Source: DATARH01 sp963847345
GTDB taxonomy: Bacteria; Pseudomonadota; Alphaproteobacteria; ATCC43930; CGMCC-115725
DNA: 64,000 bases
NCBI GenBank assembly: GCA_963847345.1
Contig: CAWJZU010000020.1
Coordinates: 248,001 to 312,000 of the forward strand
Direction of reading: 5' to 3'
Shown here: piece by piece, positions 17,517 to 27,715 of the stretch
How positions within the stretch are numbered: position 1 is the stretch's first letter
Layout of the letters: each line of letters opens with the position of its first letter
The notes under the pieces: generated by a model
Seen by the model: the letters and a program-made list of their open reading frames with translations, nothing else
What the model was told of the DNA's origin: nothing
Database searches by the model: none
Position numbers and translations under genes: made by a program

Positions 17517-19977
17517 ATGCCCAGAACCGCACAGATCGCGAGTTTCGGCTGGGACCGGCTGAGCCGGCGCGGCGGCGAGCTCCGCAACGCCACGGCGCGG
17601 CAGCTGCTGCCCGCACTCGGCATCGCGCTCTTGGTAGCAAGCGCGCTGCTCTGCCTGGCGCTCTTGACCTACAACCCGGCCGATCCGTCGCTCGACACCG
17701 CCACCGCCGCGCCGCCGCGCAACTATCTCGGCAATTCCGGGGCGATTGCCGCCGACGTGCTGCTGCAGTATCTCGGGTTCGCCGCCTATCTGCTGCCGGC
17801 CGTGGTGCTTGGCTGGGCTTTCGGATTGCTGCTGCAGCATCCGCTGCGCCGGCCGGCTCGCAAGCTGCTGCTGCTCGCGCTCGCGCTCGCTCTCGGCGCG
17901 GCGGCGTTCGCGATCCTGCGCGCCGACGAGCCGCGTTCGGGAGCCGGCGGCCTGATCGGGTCGCTGCTGCTGGGTTTGGCCGGGCGGGCCGGTTTCGGCG
18001 CGCTGGAATTGCCTTTGGCGATGGTCGCGGCTGCGCTGGTCGGGCCGCTGCTGCTGTCGATCATTGGCTTGTCGGCCGGCCAGTGGCGCCACCTCGGCAG
18101 CGGCGCGGGACGCGGCGCTGGATGGTTGGCCGGTGCGTCGGGACGCGGCTCGGCGGCGCTCGGCGGGTTCCTGATAAGGGCCTGGCGCGCGGCGTGGCGC
18201 GGGTCGGAAGCGGGCCGCTCCGCCCTCGGCACGGGATCGCGCGACCCGCGACTGCGCCTGGTCGTACCCCCGCCGCCGCATCGACGCGAGCCGCAAATGG
18301 ACCGCGCCAACGCCGCCTTCGGCCCGCAAGCCGCGAGCGCGGCGCCGATCTCGGAGGAGCCGGGCGGCGGCCGGCTGGTGCGGCTGGTGCTGCCTCGGGC
18401 AAGGCCGGGTTCAGCCCCAGGGCGGGCCGAATGGAACGCGGGACCGGCGCGCGATCTCGAGCCGGCGCCGGAGCCCGTGCTGCCGTCGCTCGGACTTCTG
18501 ACCAACCCACCGGCGGGTCGCGGCGAGGTGGTCGATGACGAAGCGCTGGCCCGGAACGCCCGCATGCTCGAAACCGTGCTCGAGGATTACGGCGTGCGCG
18601 GCCAGATCGTGCAGGTGCGGCCGGGACCGGTCGTGACGCTTGTACGAGCTCGAGCCGGCGCCGGGCATCAAGGCGTCGCGCGTCATCGGCCTGGCCGACG
18701 ACATCGCCCGCTCGATGAGCGCCATTTCGGTGCGCGTCGCGGTCGTGCCCGGACGCACCGTCATCGGCATCGAATTGCCGAACCGCCGGGCGGAGACGGT
18801 CTATCTGCGCGAGCTGCTGGCCTCGCCGGCTTTCGAGAAGCATGGCGGGCGGCTCGTCCTGGCGCTCGGCAAGGACATCTCGGGCGAGCCGGTCATCGCC
18901 GATCTCGCGCGCATGCCGCATCTGTTGATCGCCGGCACCACTGGCTCCGGCAAATCGGTCGGCATCAACACGATGATCCTGTCGATCCTCTACCGGATGC
19001 CGCCCGACACGCTGCAAATTCATCATGATCGACCCGAAGATGCTGGAATTGTCGGTCTATGACGGCATCCCGCATCTGTTGTCGCCGGTCGTCACCGACC
19101 CGAAAAAGGCGGTGCTCGCGCTGAAATGGACGGTGCGCGAGATGGAAAGCCGCTATCAGAAGATGTCGAAGCTCGGCGTGCGCAACATCGACGGGCTTCA
19201 ACGCCCGGCTGCGCGAGGCGGCCGAGCAAGGGCGAAAGCCTGACGCGCAAGGTGCAGACCGGGTTCGACGCCGACACCGGCCAGCCGGTCTTCGAGGAAC
19301 AGCCGTTCGACGCCAGCGAGTTGCCGCTGATCATCGTCGTCGTCGACGAGATGGCCGATCTGATGCTGGTCGCCGGCAAGGAGATCGAGGCGGCGGTGCA
19401 GCGGCTGGCGCAGATGGCGCGGGCCGCCGGCATCCACCTGATCACCGCGACGCAGCGCCCGTCGGTCGATGTCATCACCGGCACGATCAAGGCCAATTTC
19501 CCGACCCGCATCAGCTTCCAGGTGACCTCGAAGATCGACAGCCGCACGATCCTCGGCGAGGGCGGCGCCGAGCAGCTTCTGGGGCGCGGCGACATGCTCT
19601 ACATGGCCGGCGGCGGCCGGGTCACCCGCGTGCACGGGCCATTCGTCTCGGACGAGGAGGTCGAGCGCGTCGTCTCGTTCCTGAAAGCGCAGGGCGCGCC
19701 GGACTATATCGACGACATCACCGAGGACGATGGCGGTGCGGTCGAGGTGTTCGGCGGCGACGACGAGAGCGGTTCGGGCAACGAATTGTACGACCAGGCG
19801 GTGGCGCTGGTGTGCCGCGAGCGCAAGGCCTCGACGAGCTTCGTCCAGCGCCATCTGCAGATCGGCTACAACCGCGCCGCCAAGCTGATCGAGCGCATGG
19901 AAGCCGAAGGCGTGGTCAGCAGCGCCAACCACGTCGGCAAACGCGAGGTGCTGGCCCCGCCGCCGCGTCCGGGATGA
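17517..19977 (+). pseudogene. ftsK: DNA translocase FtsK, reading frame broken by four single-base insertions
   Basis: The full FtsK plan is present across three frames: four N-terminal membrane segments (first 190 residues), a Pro/Arg/Ala linker, the motor with GTTGSGKSVG (Walker A) and LPLIIVVVDEMADLML (Walker B), and the gamma winged helix (QRHLQIGYNRAAKLIERME) that reads KOPS sites. Each break is restored by deleting one base: near 18641 (CTT-g-TAC), 19016 (CAA-a-TTC), 19194 (GACGGg-CTTC) and 19230 (CAAGGg-CGAA). FtsK pumps chromosome ends through the septum and activates XerCD at dif. Because the gene is usually essential and all four errors are one extra base, I favour consensus-sequence error over a real pseudogene. 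Confidence 0.85.
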
Positions 19978-20005
19978 TCGGACGCGGCGCGGGGGTGTTA
20001 TTTGC

Positions 20006-20698
20006 GTGAGCATGTGGCGACAGGTTTTGGCGCCGATTCACCCGGACGGGTGGAAGTTCATTGCCGTCGCCGCGGTCGTGACGCTGATCCTGTTTCTGGT
20101 GTGGTGGCCGGCCGGGTGGGTCGGGGTGATCGTGACCTTGTGGATGGCGTATTTCTTTCGCGATCCGTGGCGCGTGACGCCGACCCGGCCGGGGCTGATC
20201 GTCAGCCCGGCGGACGGCATCATTGCCGCGATCGGGCCGGCGCCGCCGCCGCCGGAACTCGACATGGGCGTCGCGCCGGTGCCGCGCATCAGCATTTTCC
20301 TTAACCTCTTCGACGTGCATGTCGCGCGCACCCCGGTCGGCGGCCGGGTCGCGGCGCGACGGTACACGAAGGGTTTGTTTGTCAACGCCAGCCTAGACAA
20401 GGCGAGCACCGACAACGAGCGCCTCGCGATCCGTATCGCGCGCGGCGATGGACCGGACATCGCGTTCGTCTTGATCGCGGGACTGGTCGCCCGCCGGATC
20501 GTCTGCCCGGTCTACGAGGGCCAGCTGCTTGGCGCCGGTGAGCGGATCGGCGTGATCCGCTTCGGCTCCCGCGCCGACATCTATTGTCCGCCGCCCTACG
20601 CGCCGCTCGTCGCCGTTGGACAGCGCACGATCGCCGGCGAGACCGTGCTCGCCGACTGCAACGCCGCCGAGCCCGAGCGCGGCGGGGTGGCGCACTGA
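20006..20698 (+). CDS. psd: Phosphatidylserine decarboxylase proenzyme
   Basis: A 230-residue membrane-associated enzyme that makes phosphatidylethanolamine. Two N-terminal hydrophobic segments (about residues 17-50) precede YFFRDPWR and SPADGIIAAIG. The autocatalytic cleavage site is the Gly-Ser pair in IRFGSRADIY (about residues 187-188), where Ser becomes the pyruvoyl group. This short form is typical of alphaproteobacteria. A GTG start is given; ATG at 20012 is an alternative. It is followed by pssA, the preceding enzyme of the same pathway. Confidence 0.93.
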   Translation: MSMWRQVLAPIHPDGWKFIAVAAVVTLILFLVWWPAGWVGVIVTLWMAYFFRDPWRVTPTRPGLIVSPADGIIAAIGPAPPPPELDMGVAPVPRISIFLNLFDVHVARTPVGGRVAARRYTKGLFVNASLDKASTDNERLAIRIARGDGPDIAFVLIAGLVARRIVCPVYEGQLLGAGERIGVIRFGSRADIYCPPPYAPLVAVGQRTIAGETVLADCNAAEPERGGVAH

Positions 20699-20850
20699 AT
20701 GCTGACCGACGGCAACTGCTCGTCGTTCAGCGGCTATGGCCGATCGTGACCCGTTCCGGCAAGCGGGGAGCAAACTCCACGCGCGGATTAAGGCAACCTG
20801 TCATGATTCGTGCTAGATTGCCGGAAGACGCTGATGGGGAAGGGAAGGGG

Positions 20851-21777
20851 ATGCGTTCCACCCGAATGCGGGTACGGCGGCCGCGGACGCGGCGGTTGGC
20901 GCCGTTCTCGGCCAACCGCATGGTGCCGAACATTCTGACGCTGCTGGCCTTGTGCGCCGGCATGACCGCCATCCGCTTCGCTGTGAAAGGCCAGTTCGAG
21001 TACGCGGTGTTCTCGATCATCGCCGCCGGCATTTTCGACGGGCTCGACGGCAGGCTCGCGCGGCTGTTGAAGGCAACCTCGAGCTTTGGTGCCGAACTCG
21101 ACAGCCTGTCCGATTTCATCAGCTTCGGCGCGGCGCCTTCCGTCATGCTCTATCTGTGGACGATGTCGGGGCTGCAGAGCATCGGCTGGGCGATGGTGCT
21201 GTTCTACGCGGTGTGCTGCGCGTTGCGCCTCGCGCGTTTCAACACCCAGCTCGCCGCCGAGCCGCCGCCGTGGCGGTCGAATTTTTTCAGCGGCGTGCCG
21301 GCGCCGGCCGGGGCCGGGCTGATCATGCTGCCGATGTTCGTCAGCTTCGAATGGGACTTCTGGATCGCGCGCTCGCCTGTTCTGAACGCGGTGTGGATCG
21401 GGGTGATCGCGCTGCTGATGGTCAGCACGATCCCGACATTTTCGCTGAAGCGCATCCGGATCCCGAGCCATCACGTCGTGCCGACAATGCTCGGGGTCGG
21501 CTTGATCGCGGCTTTTTTTACGACCGCGCCGTGGGTTACGCTGATCGTGATCGGGGCGGTTTATGTTGCGTCGATCCCGCTGACGGTGCGGGCCTCGCAC
21601 CGCCTGCGCCGCGAGTATCGGCTCGGGCAGGAATCGGCGGCCGAGCCGCAGCAACCAGCGGCGGCCGCCTCGCCGGTTTGGTCGGCCTCGCCGGCGCCGC
21701 CGGTCACGCCCGATAGCGAGGGCCCGGCCTCGGAATGGAAGCACGAGCGGCGCGCGCCGCAGGAGCCGCAGCGATGA
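20851..21777 (+). CDS. pssA: CDP-diacylglycerol-serine O-phosphatidyltransferase
   Basis: A 308-residue integral membrane enzyme. The CDP-alcohol phosphotransferase signature DG-x2-AR-x8-G-x3-D-x3-D is complete: DGRLAR, eight residues, then GAELDSLSD. Several membrane helices follow. It condenses CDP-diacylglycerol with serine, and psd upstream decarboxylates the product. The C-terminal 50 residues are Pro/Ala/Ser-rich and probably disordered. The ATG at 20851 has GGGAAGGGG upstream. Its stop overlaps the start of the acyl-CoA ligase gene (ATGA). Confidence 0.93.
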   Translation: MRSTRMRVRRPRTRRLAPFSANRMVPNILTLLALCAGMTAIRFAVKGQFEYAVFSIIAAGIFDGLDGRLARLLKATSSFGAELDSLSDFISFGAAPSVMLYLWTMSGLQSIGWAMVLFYAVCCALRLARFNTQLAAEPPPWRSNFFSGVPAPAGAGLIMLPMFVSFEWDFWIARSPVLNAVWIGVIALLMVSTIPTFSLKRIRIPSHHVVPTMLGVGLIAAFFTTAPWVTLIVIGAVYVASIPLTVRASHRLRREYRLGQESAAEPQQPAAAASPVWSASPAPPVTPDSEGPASEWKHERRAPQEPQR

Positions 21778-23465
21778 GCACAAAATTGAGCTATGTGCAT
21801 GGGGCGGTTGATACGCCGCTGATCGGCGAGACGATCGGCGCCGCGTTCGATAGGACCGTCGCCCGATACGGCGACTGCCACGCGCTGACCGTGCGGCAGC
21901 AGGGGATCCGCTGGACCTACCGCGAACTCGGGGAGCGGGTCGATGCGTTCGCCGCGGGACTTTTGGCGCTCGGCTTCGAGCCCGGCGAGCGGGTCGCGAT
22001 CTGGGCGCCCAACTGCGCCGAATGGGTCGTGACGCAATTCGCGACGGCCAAGGCTGGGCTGATCCTGGTCAACATAAATCCGGCCTATCGCCTCGCCGAA
22101 TTGGAATATGCGCTGAACAAGGTAGGCTGCGTCGGCATCGTCACGGCGACCGCGTTCAAGACCAGCGACTATGTCGGCATGCTGAATGCGCTGGCGCCGG
22201 AGCTGGCGGGCGCGGCGCCGGGGGCGCTTCGGGCGGCAAAGCTGCCGCGGCTGCGCTGCGTGATCCAGATCGGCGGTCCGGCGGCGCCCGGCATGTTCGC
22301 CTTTGACGATGTCGCGACGATGGGCGGCGCCGGTGAGCGGGCGCGGCTCGCCGAACTGGCCGGCCGCCTGCAATTCGACGACCCGATCAACATACAGTTC
22401 ACGTCGGGCACCACCGGTTCGCCGAAGGGCGCGACGTTGACGCATCACAACATCCTCAACAATGGCTTCTTTCTCGGCCAGGCGATGCACTACACCGAGC
22501 GCGACAAGGTGTGCATCCCGGTGCCGCTCTATCACTGTTTCGGCATGGTCATCGGCAGTCTCGCCTGCATGACGCACGGTGCGGCGATGGTGTATCCCGG
22601 CGAGGGGTTCGAGCCGCTCGCGACGTTGCAGACGATCGCCGAGGAGCGCTGCACGTCGCTTTATGGCGTGCCGACGATGTTTATCGCCGAATTGCAGCAT
22701 CCCGATTTCGAGAAGTTCGATCTGACCAGCCTGCGCACCGGGATGATGGCCGGCGCGCCGTGTCCGATCGAGATCATGCGGCAGTGCATCGACAAGATGC
22801 ACCTGACGGAAATGACGATCGGCTACGGCATGACCGAAACCAGCCCGGTCACCTTTCAGACCGCGATCGGCGATCCGATCGAGCGGCAGACCGGCACCGT
22901 CGGACGCATCCACGCGCATGTCGAGGCCAAGGTGGTCGATGCCGAGGGCCGCATCGTACCGCGCGGCACCCCGGGCGAGTTGTGCGCGCGCGGCTATGTC
23001 GTGATGCTCGGCTATTGGGATGATCCGGAGCGCACCGCGGAAGCCATCGACCCGGCGCGCTGGATGCATACCGGCGATCTGGCGACGATCGACGACGAGG
23101 GCTATTGCAAGATTGTCGGCCGCATCAAGGACATGGTGATTAGGGGCGGCGAGAACGTTTATCCGCGCGAGATCGAGGAATTCCTGTACCGCCATCCGAA
23201 GATCCAGGACGTGCAGGTGTTCGGCGTGCCGGACGAACGGTATGGCGAGGAGATCTGCGCCTGGGTCAAATTGCGCGCCGGCGAGACGATGGCGGCCGAA
23301 GAGCTGCGCGCATTTTGCGAGGGGCAGATCGCGCATTACAAGATCCCGCGCCATGTCCGCTTCGTCGATGAGTTCCCGCTGACCGTCACCGGCAAGGTAC
23401 AGAAATTCATCATGCGCGAGCGGATGATCGCCGAACTGGGCGTGAGCGAACAGGTAACGGCGTAA
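21774..23465 (+). CDS. AMP-binding acyl-CoA ligase (fatty-acid-CoA ligase type)
   Basis: A 563-residue ANL-superfamily enzyme that activates a carboxylic acid to its acyl-CoA through an acyl-AMP. Motifs in order: the P-loop FTSGTTGSPKGATLTH, YGMTETSPVTF, the hinge MHTGDLATIDDEGYCKIVGRIKDM, then RGGENVYPREIEEF, and the C-terminal catalytic Lys in LTVTGKVQKF. The length and motifs fit the medium/long-chain fatty acyl-CoA synthetases of proteobacteria. It overlaps pssA by four bases with AGGAG upstream, so it is coupled to phospholipid synthesis. Exact chain length is not predictable. Confidence 0.88.
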   Translation: MSTKLSYVHGAVDTPLIGETIGAAFDRTVARYGDCHALTVRQQGIRWTYRELGERVDAFAAGLLALGFEPGERVAIWAPNCAEWVVTQFATAKAGLILVNINPAYRLAELEYALNKVGCVGIVTATAFKTSDYVGMLNALAPELAGAAPGALRAAKLPRLRCVIQIGGPAAPGMFAFDDVATMGGAGERARLAELAGRLQFDDPINIQFTSGTTGSPKGATLTHHNILNNGFFLGQAMHYTERDKVCIPVPLYHCFGMVIGSLACMTHGAAMVYPGEGFEPLATLQTIAEERCTSLYGVPTMFIAELQHPDFEKFDLTSLRTGMMAGAPCPIEIMRQCIDKMHLTEMTIGYGMTETSPVTFQTAIGDPIERQTGTVGRIHAHVEAKVVDAEGRIVPRGTPGELCARGYVVMLGYWDDPERTAEAIDPARWMHTGDLATIDDEGYCKIVGRIKDMVIRGGENVYPREIEEFLYRHPKIQDVQVFGVPDERYGEEICAWVKLRAGETMAAEELRAFCEGQIAHYKIPRHVRFVDEFPLTVTGKVQKFIMRERMIAELGVSEQVTA

Positions 23466-23476
23466 GCGCTCAGTCA

Positions 23477-23520
23477 CTCTCCCTCCTCCGCTAGCGGGGA
23501 GGGTCGGGGTGGGGGTTTTT
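23477..23520. repeat. GC-rich imperfect hairpin ending in a T-run, related to other intergenic repeats here
   Basis: CCCTCCTCCGC...GCGGGGAGGG forms an imperfect stem followed by TCGGGGTGGGGG and five T. It may end transcription of the acyl-CoA ligase gene. The same core (CCCTC...GAGGGTCGGGGTGAGGG) recurs at 40252, so it is also a dispersed repeat. Confidence 0.5.
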
Positions 23521-23545
23521 AGTTCGACAAATCCAAGGAGCTTCG

Positions 23546-23942
23546 ATGCACTGTTTCAATCTGAAGGCCGAGGAAAAATTCGACCCGAAAAAACATGTCG
23601 AGCGGGTGCTCGGCCGCGTCGCGGAGGGCGATGTGACGGTGGCGTGCTGGGAGCCGGGACAGGTCAGCCCGTATCACTGCCACCCGCACGCGACCGAAAT
23701 CTATTTCTGCTTCGAGGGCGGCGGCACGATGAAGACCCCGAGCGAGACGGTCGAGGTCGTGCCGGGGTCGTTTGTCGTGCATCCGCCCGGCGAACTGCAC
23801 GAATGGAACACCGGCCCGAAGCGGACACTGCTGTTCCGGGTGCGCTACGGCAGCGAGTTCTCGGGCCGCACCAAGGAATGGCCGAGCAACCCGGAATGGA
23901 AGCCGCGCGCCGGAGGATGTCGAATATTTCAAGGCGGGGTGA
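23546..23942 (+). CDS. Cupin-domain protein, probable frameshift near its 3' end
   Basis: A single-domain cupin of about 131 residues. The two metal-binding motifs are visible: SPYHCHPHATEIYFCFEG (His, His, Glu) and GSFVVHPPGELHEW (His). The frame as written runs to 23950, ending GCRIFQGGVMR, but removing one base near 23906-23910 gives the natural ending PRPEDVEYFKAG with a stop at 23942. That would put its stop five bases before the next start. The function is unknown. Its position next to the GrdB/PrdB-type gene suggests joint expression. Confidence 0.72.
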
Positions 23943-23946
23943 TGCG

Positions 23947-24888
23947 ATGAGCGATCAGGAGGACGGGTTCGGCTTCGCGCCCGAGCACGACGCACCGATC
24001 CCTTATATGCAACGCATCCGCGACTATTATCAGGCACTCGGATACGGGGCGCCGTATCGCTGGGCGCATTACGCCGAGGTGCCGTTTACGCCGCTGAAAA
24101 AACCGCTGGCCGAGAGCCGCATCGGGCTGATCACGACGGCGGCGCCGTATCAGCCGGACAAGGGCGACCAGGGACCGGGCGCGCCGTATAACGGGGCCGC
24201 AAAGTTCTACCGGGTCTATTCCGGCGACACCGACCGGGATCACGATCTGCGCATCTCGCATATCGGCTACGACCGCACCCATACGACGGCCGAGGACAGC
24301 AACACCTGGTTTCCGCTGCCGGCGCTGCGGCGGCTCGCGGCGAGCGGGCGGATCGGCGAGATCGCGCCGCGCTTTCACGGCGCGCCGACCGACCGCAGCC
24401 ATCGCGCGACGCTGCATCGGGATTGCCCGGAATTGCTGCAGCGGGTTCGCGAGGACAGGGCCGACGCGGTTGTCATTGTCGCGGTTTGACCGGTGTGCCA
24501 CCAGACCGTGAGTCTGGCCGCCCGTCACCTCGAAGAGAACGGCATCCCGACCGTCATCATGGGATGCGCCAAGGACATTGTCGAATATGTCGGCGTGCCG
24601 CGCTTTCTGTTCAGCGACTTCCCGCTCGGCAACCCGGCCGGCCGGCCGCATGACCCGGAATCGCAGGCGTTCACGCTGGAGCTTGCGCTGAGGGTGCTGG
24701 AGACCGCGCCGGCGCCGCGCACCACCGTGCAGTCGCCGCTGCGCTGGAGCGCCGACCCGGCGTGGAAGCTCGATTTCTCGAACATCGCCCGGCTGTCGCC
24801 GGAGGAAATCGCCCGCCGCCGCGCCGAGTTCGACCGGCAGAAGGAGATCGCGAAGACGATCCGCGAGAAACCGCAGGCGGCGGGATAG
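23947..24888 (+). CDS. Glycine/sarcosine/betaine/D-proline reductase-type selenoprotein (GrdB/PrdB-like) with in-frame TGA
   Basis: Read through the TGA at 24487, this is a 313-residue protein with selenocysteine at residue 181. The sequence before (DRADAVVIVAV) and after (PVCHQTVSLAARHLEENGIP) the TGA joins into one continuous family match, giving a U-P-V-C redox motif. Other landmarks are IRDYYQALGY, RIGLITTAAPY, DLRISHIGYDR, then downstream IMGCAKDIVEYVGVPRF and DFPLGNPAGRP. Related proteobacterial proteins have Cys at this spot. A SECIS-like hairpin follows the TGA. In clostridia the family reduces glycine derivatives or proline; in this organism the substrate is unknown. Without read-through it would appear as two genes, 23947-24489 and 24493-24888. 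Confidence 0.85.
24487..24517 (+). promoter_or_regulatory. Selenocysteine TGA codon and bacterial SECIS-like hairpin
   Basis: TGA at 24487-24489 is followed by 11 bases and then CCAGAC-CGTGA-GTCTGG (24501-24517): a perfect 6-bp stem with a five-base loop having G at its second position and a GU. The 11-base spacing and 17-base upper stem-loop are the same as in the Escherichia coli fdhF element bound by SelB. Confidence 0.75.
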
Positions 24889-24929
24889 AGGCGGGGGTTT
24901 CGGGCCGAAATACCTCAACCGTAACCCTC

Positions 24930-25240
24930 CCCCGCTTTCGGGGAGACTTGTAGGGCGGATAAGCGCAGCGCAATCCGCCGAAGCCGCAACGTCCTCCGAG
25001 AACATGGCGGATGACGCTTCGCTCATCCGCCCTACGCTTGCTTATAACTCTTGCGAAGAGATGCGCCATAGAACGAGAAGAAACCCATATTGGAACTTTT
25101 TCTCCCGACAAACGCAGCTATTATGGGACAGTAGCGCGTAGGATGGGCTGAGCGACGCGAAGCCCATGCTGTTATCGTGCGACGTGAAGCTGATGGGCTT
25201 CCCCGGCTTTCGCCGGGGTCAGCCCATTCTACGAGAGTGC
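24930..25240. repeat. Two dispersed-type intergenic inverted repeats
   Basis: The gene-free stretch 24889-25297 holds two palindromes: GTAGGGCGGAT near 24951 returning as ATCCGCCCTAC near 25025, and GTAGGATGGGCTGAG near 25139 returning as CAGCCCATTCTAC near 25220, with an inner CCCCGGCTTTCGCCGGGG hairpin. Such GTAGG(G/A)xGG elements are common dispersed intergenic repeats in proteobacteria. No gene is evident. Confidence 0.6.
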
Positions 25241-25297
25241 ATTCGTCCGATCGGGACGGGAAGGGCGGGCGGAACGCCCGCGCTCCGGTTCAGCCCG

Positions 25298-26996
25298 TCA
25301 GTGGTTGGCGTGCCAGTGGGTGTTGCGCAGGACGCGGCCGGGCAGGGCGCCGGTGTGCTTTTTGTCTTCAAGCAGCACCTGGCCGTTGACGATCGTGTGC
25401 GTAGACGCCCTCGGAGGTTTCCTTGATGCGCCAGCCGCCGGCCGGGAAGTCGTGCACGACTTCTTCCTTGCCGCACTTCACGGTAGCGGGGTCGAAGATC
25501 ACGATGTCGCCCGCCATGCCCGGCCGCAACAGGCCGCGGTCGTAGAGGCCGAAGGTCGAGGCCGAGTCGAAAGTGAGGCGGCGCACCGCCTGCTCCAATG
25601 ACATGACCTGCTTTTCGCGCACCCACTCGCCGAGCAGCTTCGTAATATAGCCGTAGCCACCGTGGAACTGGACGTGCGCGCCGCCGTCGCCGAGGCCGAT
25701 CACCGCATTCGGATGCGTCAGGATTTTCGAGACGGCTTCGTCGTCGATGTTGTTCTCGGCCTGCAGGAAGCGGGTTTCGAGCTGTTCCTCGACGACGAGG
25801 TCGAGGAACGCGTCGATCACTCGCTTCTTCTGCGCCTCGGCGATCTGGCCCACTGACTTGAACTGCATCCACTTGTTCTTTTCGAGCGCCGGCTCGTTGA
25901 CCCAGATGTAGTTCCACCACGTCTTCGAGATGCCGACCGCGCCGTCCGGCTTGTTGACGACGGCTTCCTCGTGCAGCTTGGCGCGGATCTCGGGGTCGGC
26001 GTAGAGGCGCAGTTTTTCCTCGTTCGACATCAATAGGATCGGGTGCCAGGTCGGCAGGCCACGGAACACCTGGGTGTTCTTCATCGTGAAGTCCTGCGTC
26101 ACCCGGTTCGGGCTGCACATCGGGTAGGCGCGGATGCCGAGCGCGGCGGTTTCCTCGATGCGCGCCATGTGGATCTTCCACTCGTCGGGGCGGCGCATCG
26201 TCTGCGACAGCGAGTTGTAGACGACGGTGCGGCCGCTCGCCTCGGCGAGGCGGCGCATCATGCCGTCCTTCAATTCGACATACTGGCCGCCGCCGGCCTG
26301 GATCGTGCCGGTCGCCATGTCGCGCAGCACGTCGGCGAGCGCGAAGATCTCCTGCTCATCGGCCCACAGCGCCGGGATGTGCACGCCCTGCGGGTCGAAA
26401 TGCCCCTTCTCGCGCGACACCGAGAGGCCGAGCGCGCCGGCCGCCATGCCCTCGCGGACGACGTCCTGCATCGCCTTGATCTGCGCTTCGGTGGCGCCGG
26501 CTTTCTGGCAGTCCTCGCCCATCGCGTAATAGCGCACCGCCGAGTGGCCGATCAAATTGCCGACATTGATGCCGAGGTTGCGGTCGAGCTGATCCATGTA
26601 TTGCGGGATCGTCTCCCAGTCGAACTCGACGGTCCGCAGGACCTCCATCGGGATCGCTTCGACGTAGGACAGGAATTCGGCGAGCCGCTCCTCGGTGCCC
26701 TTGCGCACCGGCGCCAGCGACAAGGAGCAATTGCCGAAGATCACGCTCGTCGCGCCGTGCTCGGGCGAGAACGTGCAAAGCGGGTCCCAGGTGACCTGCG
26801 CGTCGTAATGGCAATGGTTGTCGATAAAGCCGGGCGCGACGGCGCGGCCATCGGCGTCGATCGTGCGGTCCGCCGGGCTCGACAATTTGCCGATCTCGGC
26901 GATCTTGCCGTTCTTCACGCCGACATCGCCGCGAAACGCCGGCATCCCCGAGCCGTCGACCACGAGGCCATTCTTGATCAGCAGGTCATACGCCAT
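25298..26996 (-). CDS. Amidohydrolase, N-acyl-D-amino-acid deacylase (D-aminoacylase) family, frameshift near 3' end
   Basis: A zinc amidohydrolase of about 565 residues. Metal-binding HxH is at residues 61-63 (GFIDNHCHYD); further landmarks are FGNCSLSLAPVR, GHSAVR, GALGLSVSREKG and IGLGDGGAHVQF with the catalytic Asp. The C-terminal beta domain has GLLRPGMAGDIVIFDP. The written frame ends early (stop at 25368), but removing one base near 25395-25402 continues it as TIVNGQVLLEDKKHTGALPG and ends RNTHWHANH at 25298. The ATG at 26996 has a strong GAGGAGG site. It likely hydrolyses an N-acyl amino acid or similar amide; the substrate is not predictable. Confidence 0.85.
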
Positions 26997-27252
26997 CCGC
27001 TTTCCTCCTCGAACTTTGCTCCACGGGCCGGGCCAACCCCGGCGCTGTGGCCCAGTGTAGCACCGCAATCCCGGCGTGATCCGCGCTATCGCCGCATGGG
27101 TCGGCGCCGAGCCATGCGCGCACCGGACGGCGTGGCTGCGCAGATGCGGTAAAGCCGATGGCCTGCGTCGTGGTTTCGACAAGATCAATTGATCGGATTC
27201 GCGATTCGGCGCGGCGGTTTGCGGCGGTGGGGGCGCGATCCCATATCATCCC

Positions 27253-27715
27253 ATGCCAGACGGTCGGATGGCCGCTCTCCGAACGGCTCTCGGGTTTATC
27301 CCTAGGGTCGGCGGGGGGAGGAAAGTCCGGGCTCCACGGAGGCACGGTGCCGGGTAACGCCCGGCGGGGGCGACCCCAGGGAAAGTGCCACAGAAACATA
27401 CCGCCGAGCCCTGTCGTCCAATGCGACGAGGTCGCATGGGACGGCATGGGCGGTAAGGGTGAAATGGTGCGGTAAGAGCGCACCGCGCCGCCGGCAACGG
27501 CGGCGGCAGGGTAAACCCCACCGGGAGCAAGACCAAGTAGGAGCGGCAGGCGGCGCCGGCTTGAATGTTTGGCGGGCGCCGCCGGGCGGGCCTGCCGCGC
27601 CGCCGCTCGGGTCGGTCGCGCGAGGCGTTCGGCGACGAACGTCCCAGATGAATGGCCATCCCCGCCACGGCTTCGCGGCGGGACAGAACCCGGCTTACAG
27701 ACCGTCTGGCGTTTC
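27253..27715 (+). ncRNA. rnpB: RNase P RNA (class A)
   Basis: The conserved cores are plain: GAGGAAAGTCCGGGCTCC near 27332, GGTAACGCCCGG, GGAAAGTGCCACAGAAA near 27379, and ACAGAACCCGGCTTAC near 27683. The ends pair as helix P1: TGCCAGACGGTC at about 27254 with GACCGTCTGGCG near 27701. It is the catalytic RNA that matures tRNA 5' ends. In many alphaproteobacteria rnpB lies directly before mraZ, as here. End positions are accurate to a few bases. The 27716-28023 stretch after it has a hairpin at 27904-27929 and a repeated CTACCAGAT but no gene. Confidence 0.95.

Noticed and set aside
19231..19245. TGA within ftsK as a further selenocysteine codon
   Set aside because: It lies in a shifted frame created by the one-base insertions; the restored frame has no stop there.
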